Below, piece after piece: positions 42,293 to 53,694 of a DNA stretch of 64,000 bases (the first letter of the stretch is position 1; the number at the start of each line of letters is the position of its first letter). Source of the DNA: Streptomyces griseoflavus (GTDB taxonomy: Bacteria > Actinomycetota > Actinomycetes > Streptomycetales > Streptomycetaceae). The DNA lies in assembly GCF_014649995.1 (NCBI RefSeq), contig NZ_BMUC01000004.1, positions 249,750 through 313,749 on the forward strand. Direction: 5' to 3'. Below the pieces are notes generated by a model. The model was given only the letters and a program-made list of their open reading frames with translations. It ran no database searches and was not told where the DNA came from. The translations under genes were made by a program, and so were the position numbers.

Positions 42293-43208
42293 AGCGGATC
42301 CTCGGGTCGAGTACGGCGTACAGGAGGTCGACGATCAGGTTGGCGACCAGGAACACCAGCACCAGCACGGTGACGAAGCCGACGACGGTCTGCGTGTTCT
42401 GCCGGAGGATGCCCTGGTAGAGCTGGTAGCCGACGCCGTGGATGTTGAAGATCCGCTCCGTGACGATGGCGCCGCCCATGAGGAAGCCGATGTCGGCCCC
42501 GATGAAGGTGACCACCGGGATGAGGGAGTTGCGCAGCAGGTGCCTCACGACGACCCGGTGCCGGGGCAGGCCCTTGGCGACGGCGGTGCGGACGTAGTCG
42601 GAGCGGCGGTTCTCGGCGATGGAGGTGCGGGTCAGCCGCGTGACGTAGGCGAGGGAGACGGAGGCCAGCACCAGGCCGGGCAGGATCAGTTCGTCGAAGG
42701 GCGCCTCGGAGGAGACCGAGGGGCGGATCCAGCCCCACTTCACGCCGAGCAGCAGCTGGAGCAGCAGACCGGTGACGAAGGTGGGCACGGAGATGACGAC
42801 GAGGGTGAGCAGCAGCACGCCCGTGTCGACGGGGCGGCCCCGGCGCAGTCCGGTGACCACGCCGAGGGTGACGCCGATGACGATCTCGAAGAGGATCGCG
42901 ATGAGGGTGAGCCGGATGGTGACGGGGAACGCCGTCGCCATCAGCTCGGTGACCTCCTGGCCGTTGAAGGCCGTGCCGAAGTCGCCGGTGAAGACGTTCC
43001 CCATGTAGGTCAGGTACTGCTGCCAGACGGGCTTGTCGAGGCCGAACTCCTGCTCCAGCCGGGCGGCGGTCGCCGGGTCGCACTGGCGCTCCCCGCAGAG
43101 GCCGGCGATGGGGTCGCCCATCACGTTGACCATGAGGAAGATCAGCAGGGTGGCCCCGATGAACACCGGGATCATCTGGAGCAGCCGCCGGACGACATAG
43201 CGTCCCAT
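42285..43208 (-). CDS. Oligopeptide ABC transporter permease, OppB/DppB type (second importer)
   Basis: The 307-residue permease opens with GRYVVRRLLQMIPVFIGATL, the classical DppB start, and contains the periplasmic insertion CGERQCDPATAARLEQEFGLD. The coupling loop is TAVAKGLPRHRVVVRHLLRNSLIPV. Only a 6-base gap separates it from the binding-protein gene. The order is binding protein, permease, permease, ATPase, ATPase. Confidence 0.93.
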   Translation of the reverse strand: MGRYVVRRLLQMIPVFIGATLLIFLMVNVMGDPIAGLCGERQCDPATAARLEQEFGLDKPVWQQYLTYMGNVFTGDFGTAFNGQEVTELMATAFPVTIRLTLIAILFEIVIGVTLGVVTGLRRGRPVDTGVLLLTLVVISVPTFVTGLLLQLLLGVKWGWIRPSVSSEAPFDELILPGLVLASVSLAYVTRLTRTSIAENRRSDYVRTAVAKGLPRHRVVVRHLLRNSLIPVVTFIGADIGFLMGGAIVTERIFNIHGVGYQLYQGILRQNTQTVVGFVTVLVLVFLVANLIVDLLYAVLDPRIRYA

Positions 43209-43214
43209 GGCCGG

Positions 43215-44843
43215 TCAGCTCACCTTGATCTGGTTGTACACGGGGACGCTGAAGGGGTTGAGTTCGACGCCGGAGAGCCGGTCGGACCAGCCGGCGCTGC
43301 CGTTCTGGTACCACAGCGGAATGGCGGCCATGTTGTCGCGGACGACCCCCTCGGCCTGCTGGAACAGGTCGATGGCCTTGGCGGTGTCGGTCTCCTGGTT
43401 GGCCCGGTTGACGAGGTCGTCGAACTGCTGGTTGGACCACTTGCCGTCGTTGGAGGAGGCTCCGGTGTAGTAGAGCGGCTGGAGGAAGTTCTGGATGAGC
43501 GGGTAGTCCATCTGCCAGCCGGCCCGGAACGGGCCCGTCATCTTCTGGTCGGTGATCTCGTTGCGGAAGTCGGCGAAGGTGCCGACCGGGTTGGCGGTGC
43601 AGGCGCGCTCGTCGTCCAGCGCGTTGTTGATGGAGTTGCAGACGGCGTTGACCCACTCGCGGTGGGAGCCCGTGTCGGCGTTGAAGGTGATCGTCACCTT
43701 GCCGCCGGGCAGGCCGCCGCCCTCCTCGATGAGCTTCTTGGCCTCGCCGGGGTTGTACTCGCAGGCGTCCCCGCACAGGCCGGCCTGGTAGCCGCCGTCC
43801 TCGCCGAGGACGGGCGAGGTCCAGTCGGTGGCGGGGGTGCGGGTCTTCTGGAAGATCGTGTCGGTGATCTGCTTCCGGTCGATCGCCATGGACAGGCCCG
43901 TGCGGACCTTCTCCGAGCCCGCCTTGTTCCAGTTCTCGTCGTAGAAGGGGAAGGCGAGGGTCTGGATGATGCCGGCGGGGGTGTTGAGGTAGCGGTCGCC
44001 CAGGTCGTTCCCCACGTTCTTCAGCTGGGCGGCGGGGACGTCGTCGACCAGGTCGAGGTTGCCGGCGATCAGGTCGGTGTAGGCGGTGTTGTTGTCGGTG
44101 TAGACCTTGAGGTCCACGCCGCCGTTCTGCGCCTTGTCGTCACCGGGGTAGTCGTCCCACTTGCGCAGGGCCATCTGTGAGCCGCGCGTGTAGGAGTCGA
44201 CCAGGTAGGGGCCGTTGCCGACGGGCTTCTTCACCCAGGCGTCGTGGTCGTCGAAGAAGGCCTGGGGCAGCGGGGCGAACGCCGCGTAGCCGAGGGTGTC
44301 GGGGAAGGTGGAGAACTTCTGGGTGAGCTTCACGGTGAAGGTGCGGTCGCCGGTGACCTTCAGACCGGACATGGTGTCGGCGGTCTGGTCGCCCTCCTCC
44401 GGGTGGACCTGGTCGTAGCCCTCGATGTAGCCGAAGAAGTACGCGTTGCGCTGGTTGTTCCTCAGACTGGCGCCGTAGTTCCAGGCGTCGACGAAGGACC
44501 GGGCGGTGACCTTCTCCCCGTTGCTGAAGGTCCAGCCGTCCTTGACGGTGATGGTGAAGTTCTGCGAGTCGGAGGTCTCGATCTTCTCGGCGAGCATGTC
44601 CTGGGCCTCGCCGGTCTTCGGGTCGTACCGCTTCAGTCCGCGGAAGATCATGTCGAGGACCTTGCCGCCCTGCACCTCGTTGGTGTTCGACGGCTCCAGC
44701 GGGTTCTGCGGATCGCCCCAGGAGGCGCTCAGCACGGCTCCCGAGTCGCTCCCGCCGCCGTCCCCGCCGCCTCCGCAGCCCGCCGCGGCGAGGGCGACCG
44801 CCATCGCGCAAGCGGCCCATCCGGCGTGCATGGCTCCGCGCAT
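43215..44843 (-). CDS. Oligopeptide-binding lipoprotein (SBP family 5, second importer)
   Basis: The 542-residue lipoprotein has the lipobox LAAAGC with a Gly/Asp-rich linker. The SBP_bac_5 fold follows: SASWGDPQNPLEPSNTNEVQGGKVLDMIFRGL, FTITVKDGWTFSNGEKVTARSFVDAW, SMAIDRKQITDTIF and PLIQNFLQPLYYTGASSNDGKW near the C-terminus. It captures peptides outside the cell for this importer. GAGGAGG precedes the ATG at 44843. A terminator just upstream isolates this operon from bldK. Confidence 0.93.
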   Translation of the reverse strand: MRGAMHAGWAACAMAVALAAAGCGGGGDGGGSDSGAVLSASWGDPQNPLEPSNTNEVQGGKVLDMIFRGLKRYDPKTGEAQDMLAEKIETSDSQNFTITVKDGWTFSNGEKVTARSFVDAWNYGASLRNNQRNAYFFGYIEGYDQVHPEEGDQTADTMSGLKVTGDRTFTVKLTQKFSTFPDTLGYAAFAPLPQAFFDDHDAWVKKPVGNGPYLVDSYTRGSQMALRKWDDYPGDDKAQNGGVDLKVYTDNNTAYTDLIAGNLDLVDDVPAAQLKNVGNDLGDRYLNTPAGIIQTLAFPFYDENWNKAGSEKVRTGLSMAIDRKQITDTIFQKTRTPATDWTSPVLGEDGGYQAGLCGDACEYNPGEAKKLIEEGGGLPGGKVTITFNADTGSHREWVNAVCNSINNALDDERACTANPVGTFADFRNEITDQKMTGPFRAGWQMDYPLIQNFLQPLYYTGASSNDGKWSNQQFDDLVNRANQETDTAKAIDLFQQAEGVVRDNMAAIPLWYQNGSAGWSDRLSGVELNPFSVPVYNQIKVS

Positions 44844-44969
44844 GGGGTGCCTCCTCGTACGTGCGCCGATCCTTTACGCCAATATCGGGGCACACGGGGC
44901 ATCACGCACACGCAGGGCACCTGTCCGGGGGGCACTCCCCCGTCCGCGCGTACGGCTCCGGGACGAACG

Positions 44970-45010
44970 ACGGCTGCCGCCCGCCCCTCGACGGGGCGGG
45001 CGGCAGCCGT
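44970..45010 (-). terminator. Strong terminator at the end of the bldK operon
   Basis: ACGGCTGCCGCCCGCCCC (44970-44987), a 5-base loop, then the exact complement GGGGCGGGCGGCAGCCGT (44993-45010), an 18-bp stem. It lies 17 bases past the stop of bldKE and upstream of the second importer, so the two operons are separate transcription units. Confidence 0.88.
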
Positions 45011-45026
45011 GGCGTACGACGAGGTG

Positions 45027-46145
45027 TCAGTCCTTGCCGGCCGACTCCTCCAGGGCCTTCAGGGCCGGGTCGAGGACGACGTCCTCGCTGCGGGCCTCCG
45101 TGGTCGGCTCCTCCGGGAAGTGGCAGGCCGTCAGGTGGCCGTCACGGTTGCCGGAGATCTGCACCAGCGGCGGCTCGTCCGTCGCGCACTTGTCCTGCGC
45201 CTTCCAGCACCGGGTGCGGAAGCGGCAGCCGGACGGCGGCATGATCGGCGAGGGGACGTCACCGTAGAGGCGGATGCGCTCGCGGTTCTCCGTCTCGTCG
45301 TCCATCGCCACCTCGGGCACGGCCGACAGCAGGGCGTGGGTGTACGGGTGGCGGGGACGGTTGTAGATGGAGTCCCGGTCGCCGACCTCGACCACCTTGC
45401 CGAGGTACATCACGGCCACGCGCTGCGAGAAGTGCCGGACGACCGCGAGGTCGTGGGCGATGAACAGGAAGGCGATGCCCAGCTCGTCCTGGACCTTCTG
45501 CAGCAGGTTGACGACCTGCGCCTGGATGGAGACGTCCAGGGCGGAGACCGGCTCGTCCGCGACGATCAGCTTCGGGCTGAGCGCCAGGGCGCGGGCGACG
45601 CCGATGCGCTGGCGCTGACCGCCGGAGAACTCGTGCGGGAAGCGGTTGTAGTGCTCGGGGTTGAGGCCGACGAGCTCGAGCAGCTCGCGCACCTTCTTCT
45701 CCCGGCCGCCCGCGGGGTCGATCCCGTTGACCTCCATCGGCGACTTGATGATGGTGCCGACGGTCTGGCGCGGGTTCAGCGACGAGTACGGGTCCTGGAA
45801 GATCATCTGGATCTCGGACCGGACCGGCGCCAGCTGCCTGCGCTTGGCGTGCGTGATGTCCTGGCCCGCGTACTCGATCCTGCCGCCGGTCGGCTCCAGC
45901 AGCCGGGTGATGAGCCGGCCGGTGGTCGACTTGCCGCAGCCCGACTCACCCACCAGTCCGACGCTCTCGCCGACGCCGACGGTCAGGTCGACGTTGTCGA
46001 CGGCCTGGACGGCGCCGACCTTCCGCTTGATCGGAAAGCCGCCGTAGATCGGGAAGTGCTTGGTCAGGCCCTCCACCTTCAGCAGCGTCTCGGTGGACGC
46101 GCCGGTGGAGCCCTGCTGTGCGGGGAGGGTGAGGTTGTCGCTCAT
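45027..46145 (-). CDS. bldKE: BldK importer ATPase, OppF type
   Basis: The 372-residue ATPase has Walker [13 protein letters not shown], signature [17 protein letters not shown], Walker [13 protein letters not shown] and the C-terminal motif [18 protein letters not shown]. It is the fifth gene of an operon whose order (permease, lipoprotein, permease, ATPase, ATPase) equals bldKA-bldKE of S. coelicolor. That transporter imports an extracellular peptide signal needed for aerial growth. The symbol is assigned by operon order and genus, not by alignment. Confidence 0.88.
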   Translation of the reverse strand: MSDNLTLPAQQGSTGASTETLLKVEGLTKHFPIYGGFPIKRKVGAVQAVDNVDLTVGVGESVGLVGESGCGKSTTGRLITRLLEPTGGRIEYAGQDITHAKRRQLAPVRSEIQMIFQDPYSSLNPRQTVGTIIKSPMEVNGIDPAGGREKKVRELLELVGLNPEHYNRFPHEFSGGQRQRIGVARALALSPKLIVADEPVSALDVSIQAQVVNLLQKVQDELGIAFLFIAHDLAVVRHFSQRVAVMYLGKVVEVGDRDSIYNRPRHPYTHALLSAVPEVAMDDETENRERIRLYGDVPSPIMPPSGCRFRTRCWKAQDKCATDEPPLVQISGNRDGHLTACHFPEEPTTEARSEDVVLDPALKALEESAGKD

Positions 46146-46160
46146 GTCTCGGATCTCTCC

Positions 46161-47228
46161 CTAGCGCAGCCGGGGCTGGATCGTGTCGATGAATATGGAC
46201 TGCTTCTGCTCCGCCGTCAGGTGGCAGGCAGCGTCCCGGCCCTCGCCGAGCGGCGGGCGCTCGGTGCTGCACCGGTCCCCCGGCACCTCGCCGGTGAAGG
46301 CGCAGCGCGGGTGGAAGGGGCAGCCGGAGGGCGGGTTCAGCAGGCTGGGCGGGGATCCGGGGATCGGGTTGAGGGCCTGCGAGACGTCGGCGCCCAGACG
46401 CGGCATCGAGCTGAGCAGACCCCAGGTGTAGGGATGCTTCGGCTGACGCAGCACCTCGCGGACGGTGCCGCGCTCCACGGCCCGGCCCGAGTACATCACC
46501 AGCAGGTCGTCGGCCATGTCGGAGATGACGCCGAGGTCGTGGGTGATGAAGATGATGCCCGTGCCGAACTCCTGCTGGAGTTCCTTCAGCAGGTCGAGGA
46601 TCTGCGCCTGCACCGTCACGTCCAGGGCGGTGGTCGGCTCGTCCGCGATCAGCAGGTCGGGGTCGCAGACCAGCGCCATGGCGATCATGGCGCGCTGGCG
46701 CATACCGCCGGAGAACTGGTGCGGGTAGTCGTCCACCCGGGACTGGGGCTGCGGGATGCCGACCTTGGTCAGCATCTCGATCGCCCGGGCCCGCGCCTCC
46801 TTCTTGGAGGCACCCGTGTGCTTCATGTACGGCTCGGCGATCTGCCGGCCCACCGTGTAGTACGGCGAGAGCGCCGTCAGCGGGTCCTGGAAGATCATCG
46901 CGACCTTGTTGCCGCGGAGCTTCTCCAGCTCCTTCTCGGGGGCGGTGACCAGGTCCCGCCCCTCGAGGAGGATCTCGCCCTCGACGGTGGTGCTCTTGGG
47001 GTTGTGCAGACCGAGGACGGTCAGGTTGGTCACCGACTTGCCGGAGCCCGACTCGCCGACGATCCCGAGGGTCTTGCCGCGCTCGACATCGAAGGACAGT
47101 CCGTCGACCGCCTTGACGATGCCGTCCTCGGTGGAGAACCGCACCCGCAGGTCGCGGACCGAGAGGAAGGAGTCCGGCCCGGTCGGGGCCTTCTCGCCTT
47201 CGGTCTTGGTCAGTGTGGTCACGGTCAT
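46161..47228 (-). CDS. bldKD: BldK importer ATPase, OppD type
   Basis: The 355-residue ATPase has Walker [13 protein letters not shown], signature [16 protein letters not shown], Walker [13 protein letters not shown] and the oligopeptide-type motif [19 protein letters not shown]. It starts 4 bases after bldKC and is followed 15 bases later by bldKE. With BldKE it forms the cytosolic motor of the importer. Confidence 0.88.
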   Translation of the reverse strand: MTVTTLTKTEGEKAPTGPDSFLSVRDLRVRFSTEDGIVKAVDGLSFDVERGKTLGIVGESGSGKSVTNLTVLGLHNPKSTTVEGEILLEGRDLVTAPEKELEKLRGNKVAMIFQDPLTALSPYYTVGRQIAEPYMKHTGASKKEARARAIEMLTKVGIPQPQSRVDDYPHQFSGGMRQRAMIAMALVCDPDLLIADEPTTALDVTVQAQILDLLKELQQEFGTGIIFITHDLGVISDMADDLLVMYSGRAVERGTVREVLRQPKHPYTWGLLSSMPRLGADVSQALNPIPGSPPSLLNPPSGCPFHPRCAFTGEVPGDRCSTERPPLGEGRDAACHLTAEQKQSIFIDTIQPRLR

Positions 47229-47232
47229 TCTC

Positions 47233-48210
47233 CTAGCTGAGCCGCACGCGCGGGTCGATGTACGCGTAGACGAGGTCCACGAGGATGTTCAGGAGCAGGA
47301 TGAAGAACGCCCCGAACAGCATGACGCCCATGGTCACCGGCAGGTCCTTCGTCAGCGACGAATCCACCGCGAGACGGCCGATGCCGGCCAGGTCGAACGT
47401 GAACTCCGTGACCACCGCGCCGGACAGCAGCGCGCTGAGGTCGATACCCAGGATAGTGACGATCGGGATGAGCGAACCGCGCCAGGCGTAGCGGAAGAAG
47501 ACGTAGCTCTGCTTCATGCCCTTGGCGCGGGCGGTGCGGACGTGCTCCTCCTGGAGCTGCTCGATCATGGTCGAGCGCGACATACGGGTGTACTGGGCGG
47601 TGAAGATGGTCGCCATCACCGCCCACGGGATCAGCATGCCGGCGGCCCAGGTGAGCGGGTTCTCCGTGAAGGGGTGGTACTTGGGGTTGTCCAGCCAGCC
47701 CGACTGGTAGACGACGATGCCGAGGACGATCGGGCCGAGGAAGTAGATCTGGAACGAGCTCAGCACGATGGACGCGCCGCTGACCACCCGGTCGGCGACC
47801 GTGCCGCGCTTCCACGCGGCCAGCAGGCCGGAGCCGAGGCCGACGATGAGGAAGATCACCAGACCGCCGACGGTCAGCGAGAGCGTCAGCGGGAAGCGGT
47901 CCATGATCGAGTCCCAGACGAACTCACCGGTGCTGAAGGACTGCCCGAGGCAGGGTGCGGCACAGTGACCGGTCGCGAAGTCCCGCCCTGCGACGATGCC
48001 CGTCATGAACTCCCAGAACTGGGTCGTGATGGGCTTGTCAAGACCGAGGTTCTCCCGGATCACGGCGAGGTTCTCGGGCGAGCAGTTCTTGCCGCAGGAC
48101 AGCGCAGCGAAGTCCTGAGGAACCGTATAGAACAGGAAGAACGTGAAGGCGCCGATCAGGAACATGATGACGACGGCGCCGATCAGCCTGCGGATGAGGA
48201 ACTGAAGCAT
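47233..48210 (-). CDS. bldKC: BldK importer permease, OppB/DppB type
   Basis: The 325-residue permease begins LQFLIRRLIGAVVIMFLIGA and has a periplasmic loop with the cysteines CGKNC and CAAPC. Five to six membrane helices follow, with the coupling loop TARAKGMKQSYVFFRYAWRGSLIPI. A hairpin separates it from the lipoprotein gene. In the S. coelicolor operon this is the third position. Confidence 0.88.
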   Translation of the reverse strand: MLQFLIRRLIGAVVIMFLIGAFTFFLFYTVPQDFAALSCGKNCSPENLAVIRENLGLDKPITTQFWEFMTGIVAGRDFATGHCAAPCLGQSFSTGEFVWDSIMDRFPLTLSLTVGGLVIFLIVGLGSGLLAAWKRGTVADRVVSGASIVLSSFQIYFLGPIVLGIVVYQSGWLDNPKYHPFTENPLTWAAGMLIPWAVMATIFTAQYTRMSRSTMIEQLQEEHVRTARAKGMKQSYVFFRYAWRGSLIPIVTILGIDLSALLSGAVVTEFTFDLAGIGRLAVDSSLTKDLPVTMGVMLFGAFFILLLNILVDLVYAYIDPRVRLS

Positions 48211-48259
48211 GGCGGGTGGATGCTCTCTTCGAAACGCGGCGGCAGGGAGGGGGTACCGT

Positions 48260-48297
48260 CCGCGGGGGTGCGCTCCGCCTGGCGCACACCCCCGCGG
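48260..48297 (-). promoter_or_regulatory. Stem-loop between bldKB and bldKC
   Basis: CCGCGGGGGTGCGC (48260-48273) pairs with GCGCA-CA-CCCCCGCGG (48282-48297) around an 8-base loop. Hairpins after the binding-protein gene of ABC operons often stabilise the upstream mRNA or reduce read-through, which raises binding protein over permease. That role here is inference. Confidence 0.55.
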
Positions 48298-48314
48298 TCA
48301 GCCGAGCTGACGGG

Positions 48315-50117
48315 TTACGGCTGCTTCAGGTACAGGTCGTTGATGTTGATGTAGCTCGACTCCGTGCTGTACTTGGCGCCACCGATGTTCGAACCGTAGA
48401 GCTGGATCTGCTTCGAGTAGTAGACCGGAGCAGCCGGGTTGATCTCCTCCACCAGACGGTGGTGAGCCTGCTCCCACGTCTTGGCGGCCTCCTCCGGCTC
48501 CTGGACGAGGGCCTTCTTGATCAGCTCGTTCACCTGCGGGTCGTTGACGTGCGAGTAGTTGGACGCGCCGTCGGCGACCAGCTCACCGTCGTAGACCGGG
48601 GTGATGACCGTGGACGGGGAGGACCAGTCCTGGCCCCAGCCGGTCATGTAGATGTCGTACGGGTTGTTCAGCTTGCCGATCTGCTCGTAGAAGCTGGCCC
48701 GGTCGATCTCCTTGGCCTGGACGTCGAAGCCGATCTTCTCGAGCGCGTCCTTGATGATGACCTGCTGCGCCTGGCCACGCGGGGTGTTGGAGTAGGCGTA
48801 GGAGATCTTGGTGCCCTCCTTGAAGCCCGCCTCCTTCAGCAGCTCCTTGGCCTTCTCCGGGTCACCGTTGGGCTTCTTCAGCTTGCCGAACGGGTCGTAC
48901 TCGGGGTCGTAGTTCGGCAGGGTCGGGGCGAGCAGACCGCCGGCGACCTCACCGCCGTAGCGGCCACCGTCCGCCTGAACCATGGACTGGTTCGGGATCG
49001 CGTAGGTGATCGCGTCACGGATCTTCTTGTCCTTGACGCGGTCGAGGTTGAAGGTCAGCTGCCACACGTAGGGCTGGTAGCCCTGGACGGTGCGCTTCTT
49101 GGCGTTCGCGTCACCGATGACCGTGGACATCTGCGCCGGGTCCACCGAGTCGGTGAACTGGATGGCGTTCTTCGCCTCGCCCTGGTCGGCGATCAGACGC
49201 TTGGTCTGGCTGGCCTGGTCGATGGTGGAGCTGAAGTTGTAGCCGTCGACGTACTGGTGACGCACCGAGTCCGTCTTGGCGTCCCACTGGTCGTTCTTGA
49301 CCAGCTTCATCGACTTGCCCGGCTTGTACTCGGCGATCTTGTAGGGGCCGAGCGCCTTCGGGGCGTCGTCGTACTTCTCCTTCGTGTCGGCCTTCGCCGG
49401 GACGATGGAGTAGCCCGCCATGGCGAGGGCCTGCGGGAGGTCCGGACGCGGCTTGTCGAACTTGAAGACGACCGTCTTGTCGTCCGGGGTCTCCAGGACG
49501 GTGTCCGGGAGGTGCTTGCCCTTGTAGGGGCCGTCCGGCAGCGCCTTGCGGTAGTCGTTGCCCGAGAGCCAGGACTGGACGAACGTCGGGCCGTCGAAGA
49601 TGACCTTCGAGTACAGGCGCTCGATGGTGTGGCGGACGTCGGCGGACGTGATGGCGTTGCCGTCCTGGTCCTTGACGCCGTCCTTGAGCTTGTACGTCCA
49701 GACCTTGCCGCCGTCGGAGGACTGGCCGGAGTCGGTGGCGATGTCACCGACGACGGTCAGGTTGCCCTTCTCGTCCTCCTGGTAGTTGGTCAGACCGCGG
49801 TGGATCAGGTTGGAGAACTGACCCGCGTCGGAGACGTAGATCTGACCCGGGTCCATGTGGGTCAGGTCCGACTGCATGTAGACGTTGATGAAACCACCGG
49901 GCTTCGCGCCGGCGATCTCCTCGGCCGGACCGTTGGAGGCGGCGGCGTCACCGTAGGCGACAGGGTCCTGCTGCTCGGCGGCGTCCTTCTGGTTCTTCGC
50001 GTCGTCCTTGCCCTTGCTGCCACCACCGTTGTCGCTGGAGCAGCCGGTCAGCGCCAGCGAGCCGGCCACGATGGCGACGGCGATGGCACGCGCGGTACGC
50101 GTTCTGATGGGCTTCAT
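48315..50117 (-). CDS. bldKB: BldK peptide-binding lipoprotein
   Basis: The 600-residue lipoprotein has the signal sequence RTARAIAVAIVAGSLALTGC and an SBP_bac_5 fold (FINVYMQSDLTHMDPGQIYVS, VWTYKLKDGVKDQDGNAITSADVRHTIERLY, AITYAIPNQSMVQADGG, QVIIKDALEKIGFDVQAKEID). It is the receptor of the importer. In S. coelicolor BldKB is needed for response to an extracellular peptide that triggers aerial mycelium. The start at 50117 puts the basic signal region first; an ATG at 50141 adds eight residues. Its codons are slightly less GC-extreme than its neighbours, suggesting high expression. Confidence 0.9.
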   Translation of the reverse strand: MKPIRTRTARAIAVAIVAGSLALTGCSSDNGGGSKGKDDAKNQKDAAEQQDPVAYGDAAASNGPAEEIAGAKPGGFINVYMQSDLTHMDPGQIYVSDAGQFSNLIHRGLTNYQEDEKGNLTVVGDIATDSGQSSDGGKVWTYKLKDGVKDQDGNAITSADVRHTIERLYSKVIFDGPTFVQSWLSGNDYRKALPDGPYKGKHLPDTVLETPDDKTVVFKFDKPRPDLPQALAMAGYSIVPAKADTKEKYDDAPKALGPYKIAEYKPGKSMKLVKNDQWDAKTDSVRHQYVDGYNFSSTIDQASQTKRLIADQGEAKNAIQFTDSVDPAQMSTVIGDANAKKRTVQGYQPYVWQLTFNLDRVKDKKIRDAITYAIPNQSMVQADGGRYGGEVAGGLLAPTLPNYDPEYDPFGKLKKPNGDPEKAKELLKEAGFKEGTKISYAYSNTPRGQAQQVIIKDALEKIGFDVQAKEIDRASFYEQIGKLNNPYDIYMTGWGQDWSSPSTVITPVYDGELVADGASNYSHVNDPQVNELIKKALVQEPEEAAKTWEQAHHRLVEEINPAAPVYYSKQIQLYGSNIGGAKYSTESSYININDLYLKQP

Positions 50118-50217
50118 GATGCCGATGCACCTACCTGTCATTAGTTGTCCACGAGTGCTGCCTAGCGGTCCGGTAGCCCGGCACGGGGGCGGCAGCTCCC
50201 CCACCACCAATGGACGA

Positions 50218-51264
50218 TTACCGTCCGGTCTTGGGGTCGAATGCGTCCCGGACGGAGTCTCCGAGAAGGTTGAAGGAGAGAACGAACACCACCAGCGCCA
50301 CGCCCGGGAAGAACATGAACATCGGGTCCTGCTCGTACACGTCGGCGCCGATGGCGAACATCCGGCCCCAGTCGGGGGTCGGCTCGACGAAGCCGACGCC
50401 GATGTACGAGAGGAAGGCGATGGAGAGGATCGTTCCCGGGAGGATGTAGGTGGCCTGCACCAGGATCGGGGTGACGATGTTCGGCAGGATCTCCTTGCGC
50501 ACGATGCGCCACGGAGAAGCGCCGGACACCTTGGCCGCCTCCACGAACTCCCGCTCGGCGAGCGAGAGCACGGAGCTTCGCACGAGGCGCGCCAGGCCCA
50601 TCCAGCCGAGGAACCACATCACCAGGGTGATCGCCACGGCCCGCAGGAAGGTGGGGGTTTCGTCCTGCGGGTCGACGAACATGGCGACCACGACCGGCAT
50701 GAAGGCGATGAAGAAGAGCTGCTGCGGGAAGGCCAGGAAGAAGTCGGTGACCCGTCCGAGCCAGTAGTCGACCCGGCCGCCGAAGTAGCCCATCACCATG
50801 CCGATGAGCACGCCGGTGATCACGCAGAGCGTCGTGACGACCACGGCCATGTAGAGCGAGGTCCGCATGCCGTACAGCAGCATCGTGAACACGTCACGGC
50901 CCAGCTTCGGCTCCACACCGAACCAGAACTCGCCCGACATGCCGCCGAAGGATCCGGTCGGCATGGCGAAGTCGTCCAGGAGGAAGGGGTAGTCCGGCTC
51001 CTGGGCGTACAGCGTGTAGGGGTTCTTGCCGTACAGCTTCGCGATGAGCGGAGCCGCGGCGGAGACGACGAAGAAGAAAATCACTACGCACGCGGAGACG
51101 ACCCCGGTACGGTCGCGCTTGAAGCGCTGCCACATCAACTGGCCGGGGGAACGACCCTCGGGCTGCTTCTCGCCCTTCACGACCGCGTTCTCGGCGGTCG
51201 CTGCGAGCTCAGGGTCCAAGACAGCCGCGGACCCGGAGTCCTCGGCCTTGATTGGACTGGTCAT
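50218..51264 (-). CDS. bldKA: BldK importer permease, OppC/DppC type
   Basis: The 348-residue permease has a long charged cytosolic N-terminus and a first helix (GVVSACVVIFFFVVSAAAPLIA). A periplasmic segment (LYAQEPDYPFLLDDFAMPTGSFGG) and the transport domain follow, with the coupling loop AAKVSGASPWRIVRKEILPNIVTPI. It is the first gene of the operon, divergent from typA across a 441-base AT-richer region. Assignment to bldKA follows operon order. Confidence 0.88.
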   Translation of the reverse strand: MTSPIKAEDSGSAAVLDPELAATAENAVVKGEKQPEGRSPGQLMWQRFKRDRTGVVSACVVIFFFVVSAAAPLIAKLYGKNPYTLYAQEPDYPFLLDDFAMPTGSFGGMSGEFWFGVEPKLGRDVFTMLLYGMRTSLYMAVVVTTLCVITGVLIGMVMGYFGGRVDYWLGRVTDFFLAFPQQLFFIAFMPVVVAMFVDPQDETPTFLRAVAITLVMWFLGWMGLARLVRSSVLSLAEREFVEAAKVSGASPWRIVRKEILPNIVTPILVQATYILPGTILSIAFLSYIGVGFVEPTPDWGRMFAIGADVYEQDPMFMFFPGVALVVFVLSFNLLGDSVRDAFDPKTGR

Positions 51265-51705
51265 CGTGTTCGTCCCCCGGGGGGTTGGAGAGTTGAGCGC
51301 AGCACAGATACCGGCAGGTTCTGTGGTTTGGGGGAACTTTCGCCAAGACGGTCAACGCGCGTCAAGGGCGGAAGACATAGGGATCTCCCTACCGTCCATA
51401 TTTTGAGCAAAAATTGCAAAGATTGACACCTGCGCGCGCTTGACATGAAGAATCGGAAATCGACATTCCGGACATACAGGTGCACCATTTTGTTTACATG
51501 TCCGAAACGTGTTTCTGTGCACTCCGATATCCGAACGGGTCTTCCCGCTTCCCGGGAGCAACAGCCCGCGCGCCCGCTCGCGACGGCGGACCCTGTCGCG
51601 CACCCGTACCATGGGGTGAGGCCGAGGCGTGTACAGCCCGGCAGGGCCCGCACACCACAGACGCCCGTGCGGGGCATTCCTCAGCACTCCGGGAGTACGC
51701 CTTTT
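51265..51705. promoter_or_regulatory. Divergent bldKA/typA control region with inverted repeat
   Basis: This 441-base gap has the longest AT-rich stretch of the window (about 51395-51520). It contains CGGACAT (51469-51475) and its exact complement ATGTCCG (51498-51504) flanking a 22-base spacer with the palindrome GGTGCACC (51479-51486). Two plus-strand TTGACA boxes (51423-51428 and 51440-51445) could serve typA, though no -10 box is convincing. The gap must hold promoters for both bldKA and typA. Confidence 0.5.
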
Positions 51706-53622
<1,917 letters not shown>

Positions 53623-53640
53623 CCCCGGCACGCACGCCTG

Positions 53641-53679
53641 CGGAAGCGGCCCACCCCCGAGCGGGGTGGGCCGCTTCCG
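53641..53679. terminator. 17-bp stem bidirectional terminator
   Basis: CGGAAGCGGCCCACCCC (53641-53657), loop cgagc, then GGGGTGGGCCGCTTCCG (53663-53679). It lies between the convergent typA stop (53622) and the stop of the orphan binding-protein gene (53695). Confidence 0.9.
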
Positions 53680-53694
53680 TACGTACCCGAGGCG

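Noticed and set aside
40301-47240. Several plus-strand ORFs of 600-1000 codons opposite the ABC importer operons
   Set aside because: They are rich in Arg/Gly/His/Asp/Val with no recognisable domain and lie exactly antisense to intact ABC transporter genes.
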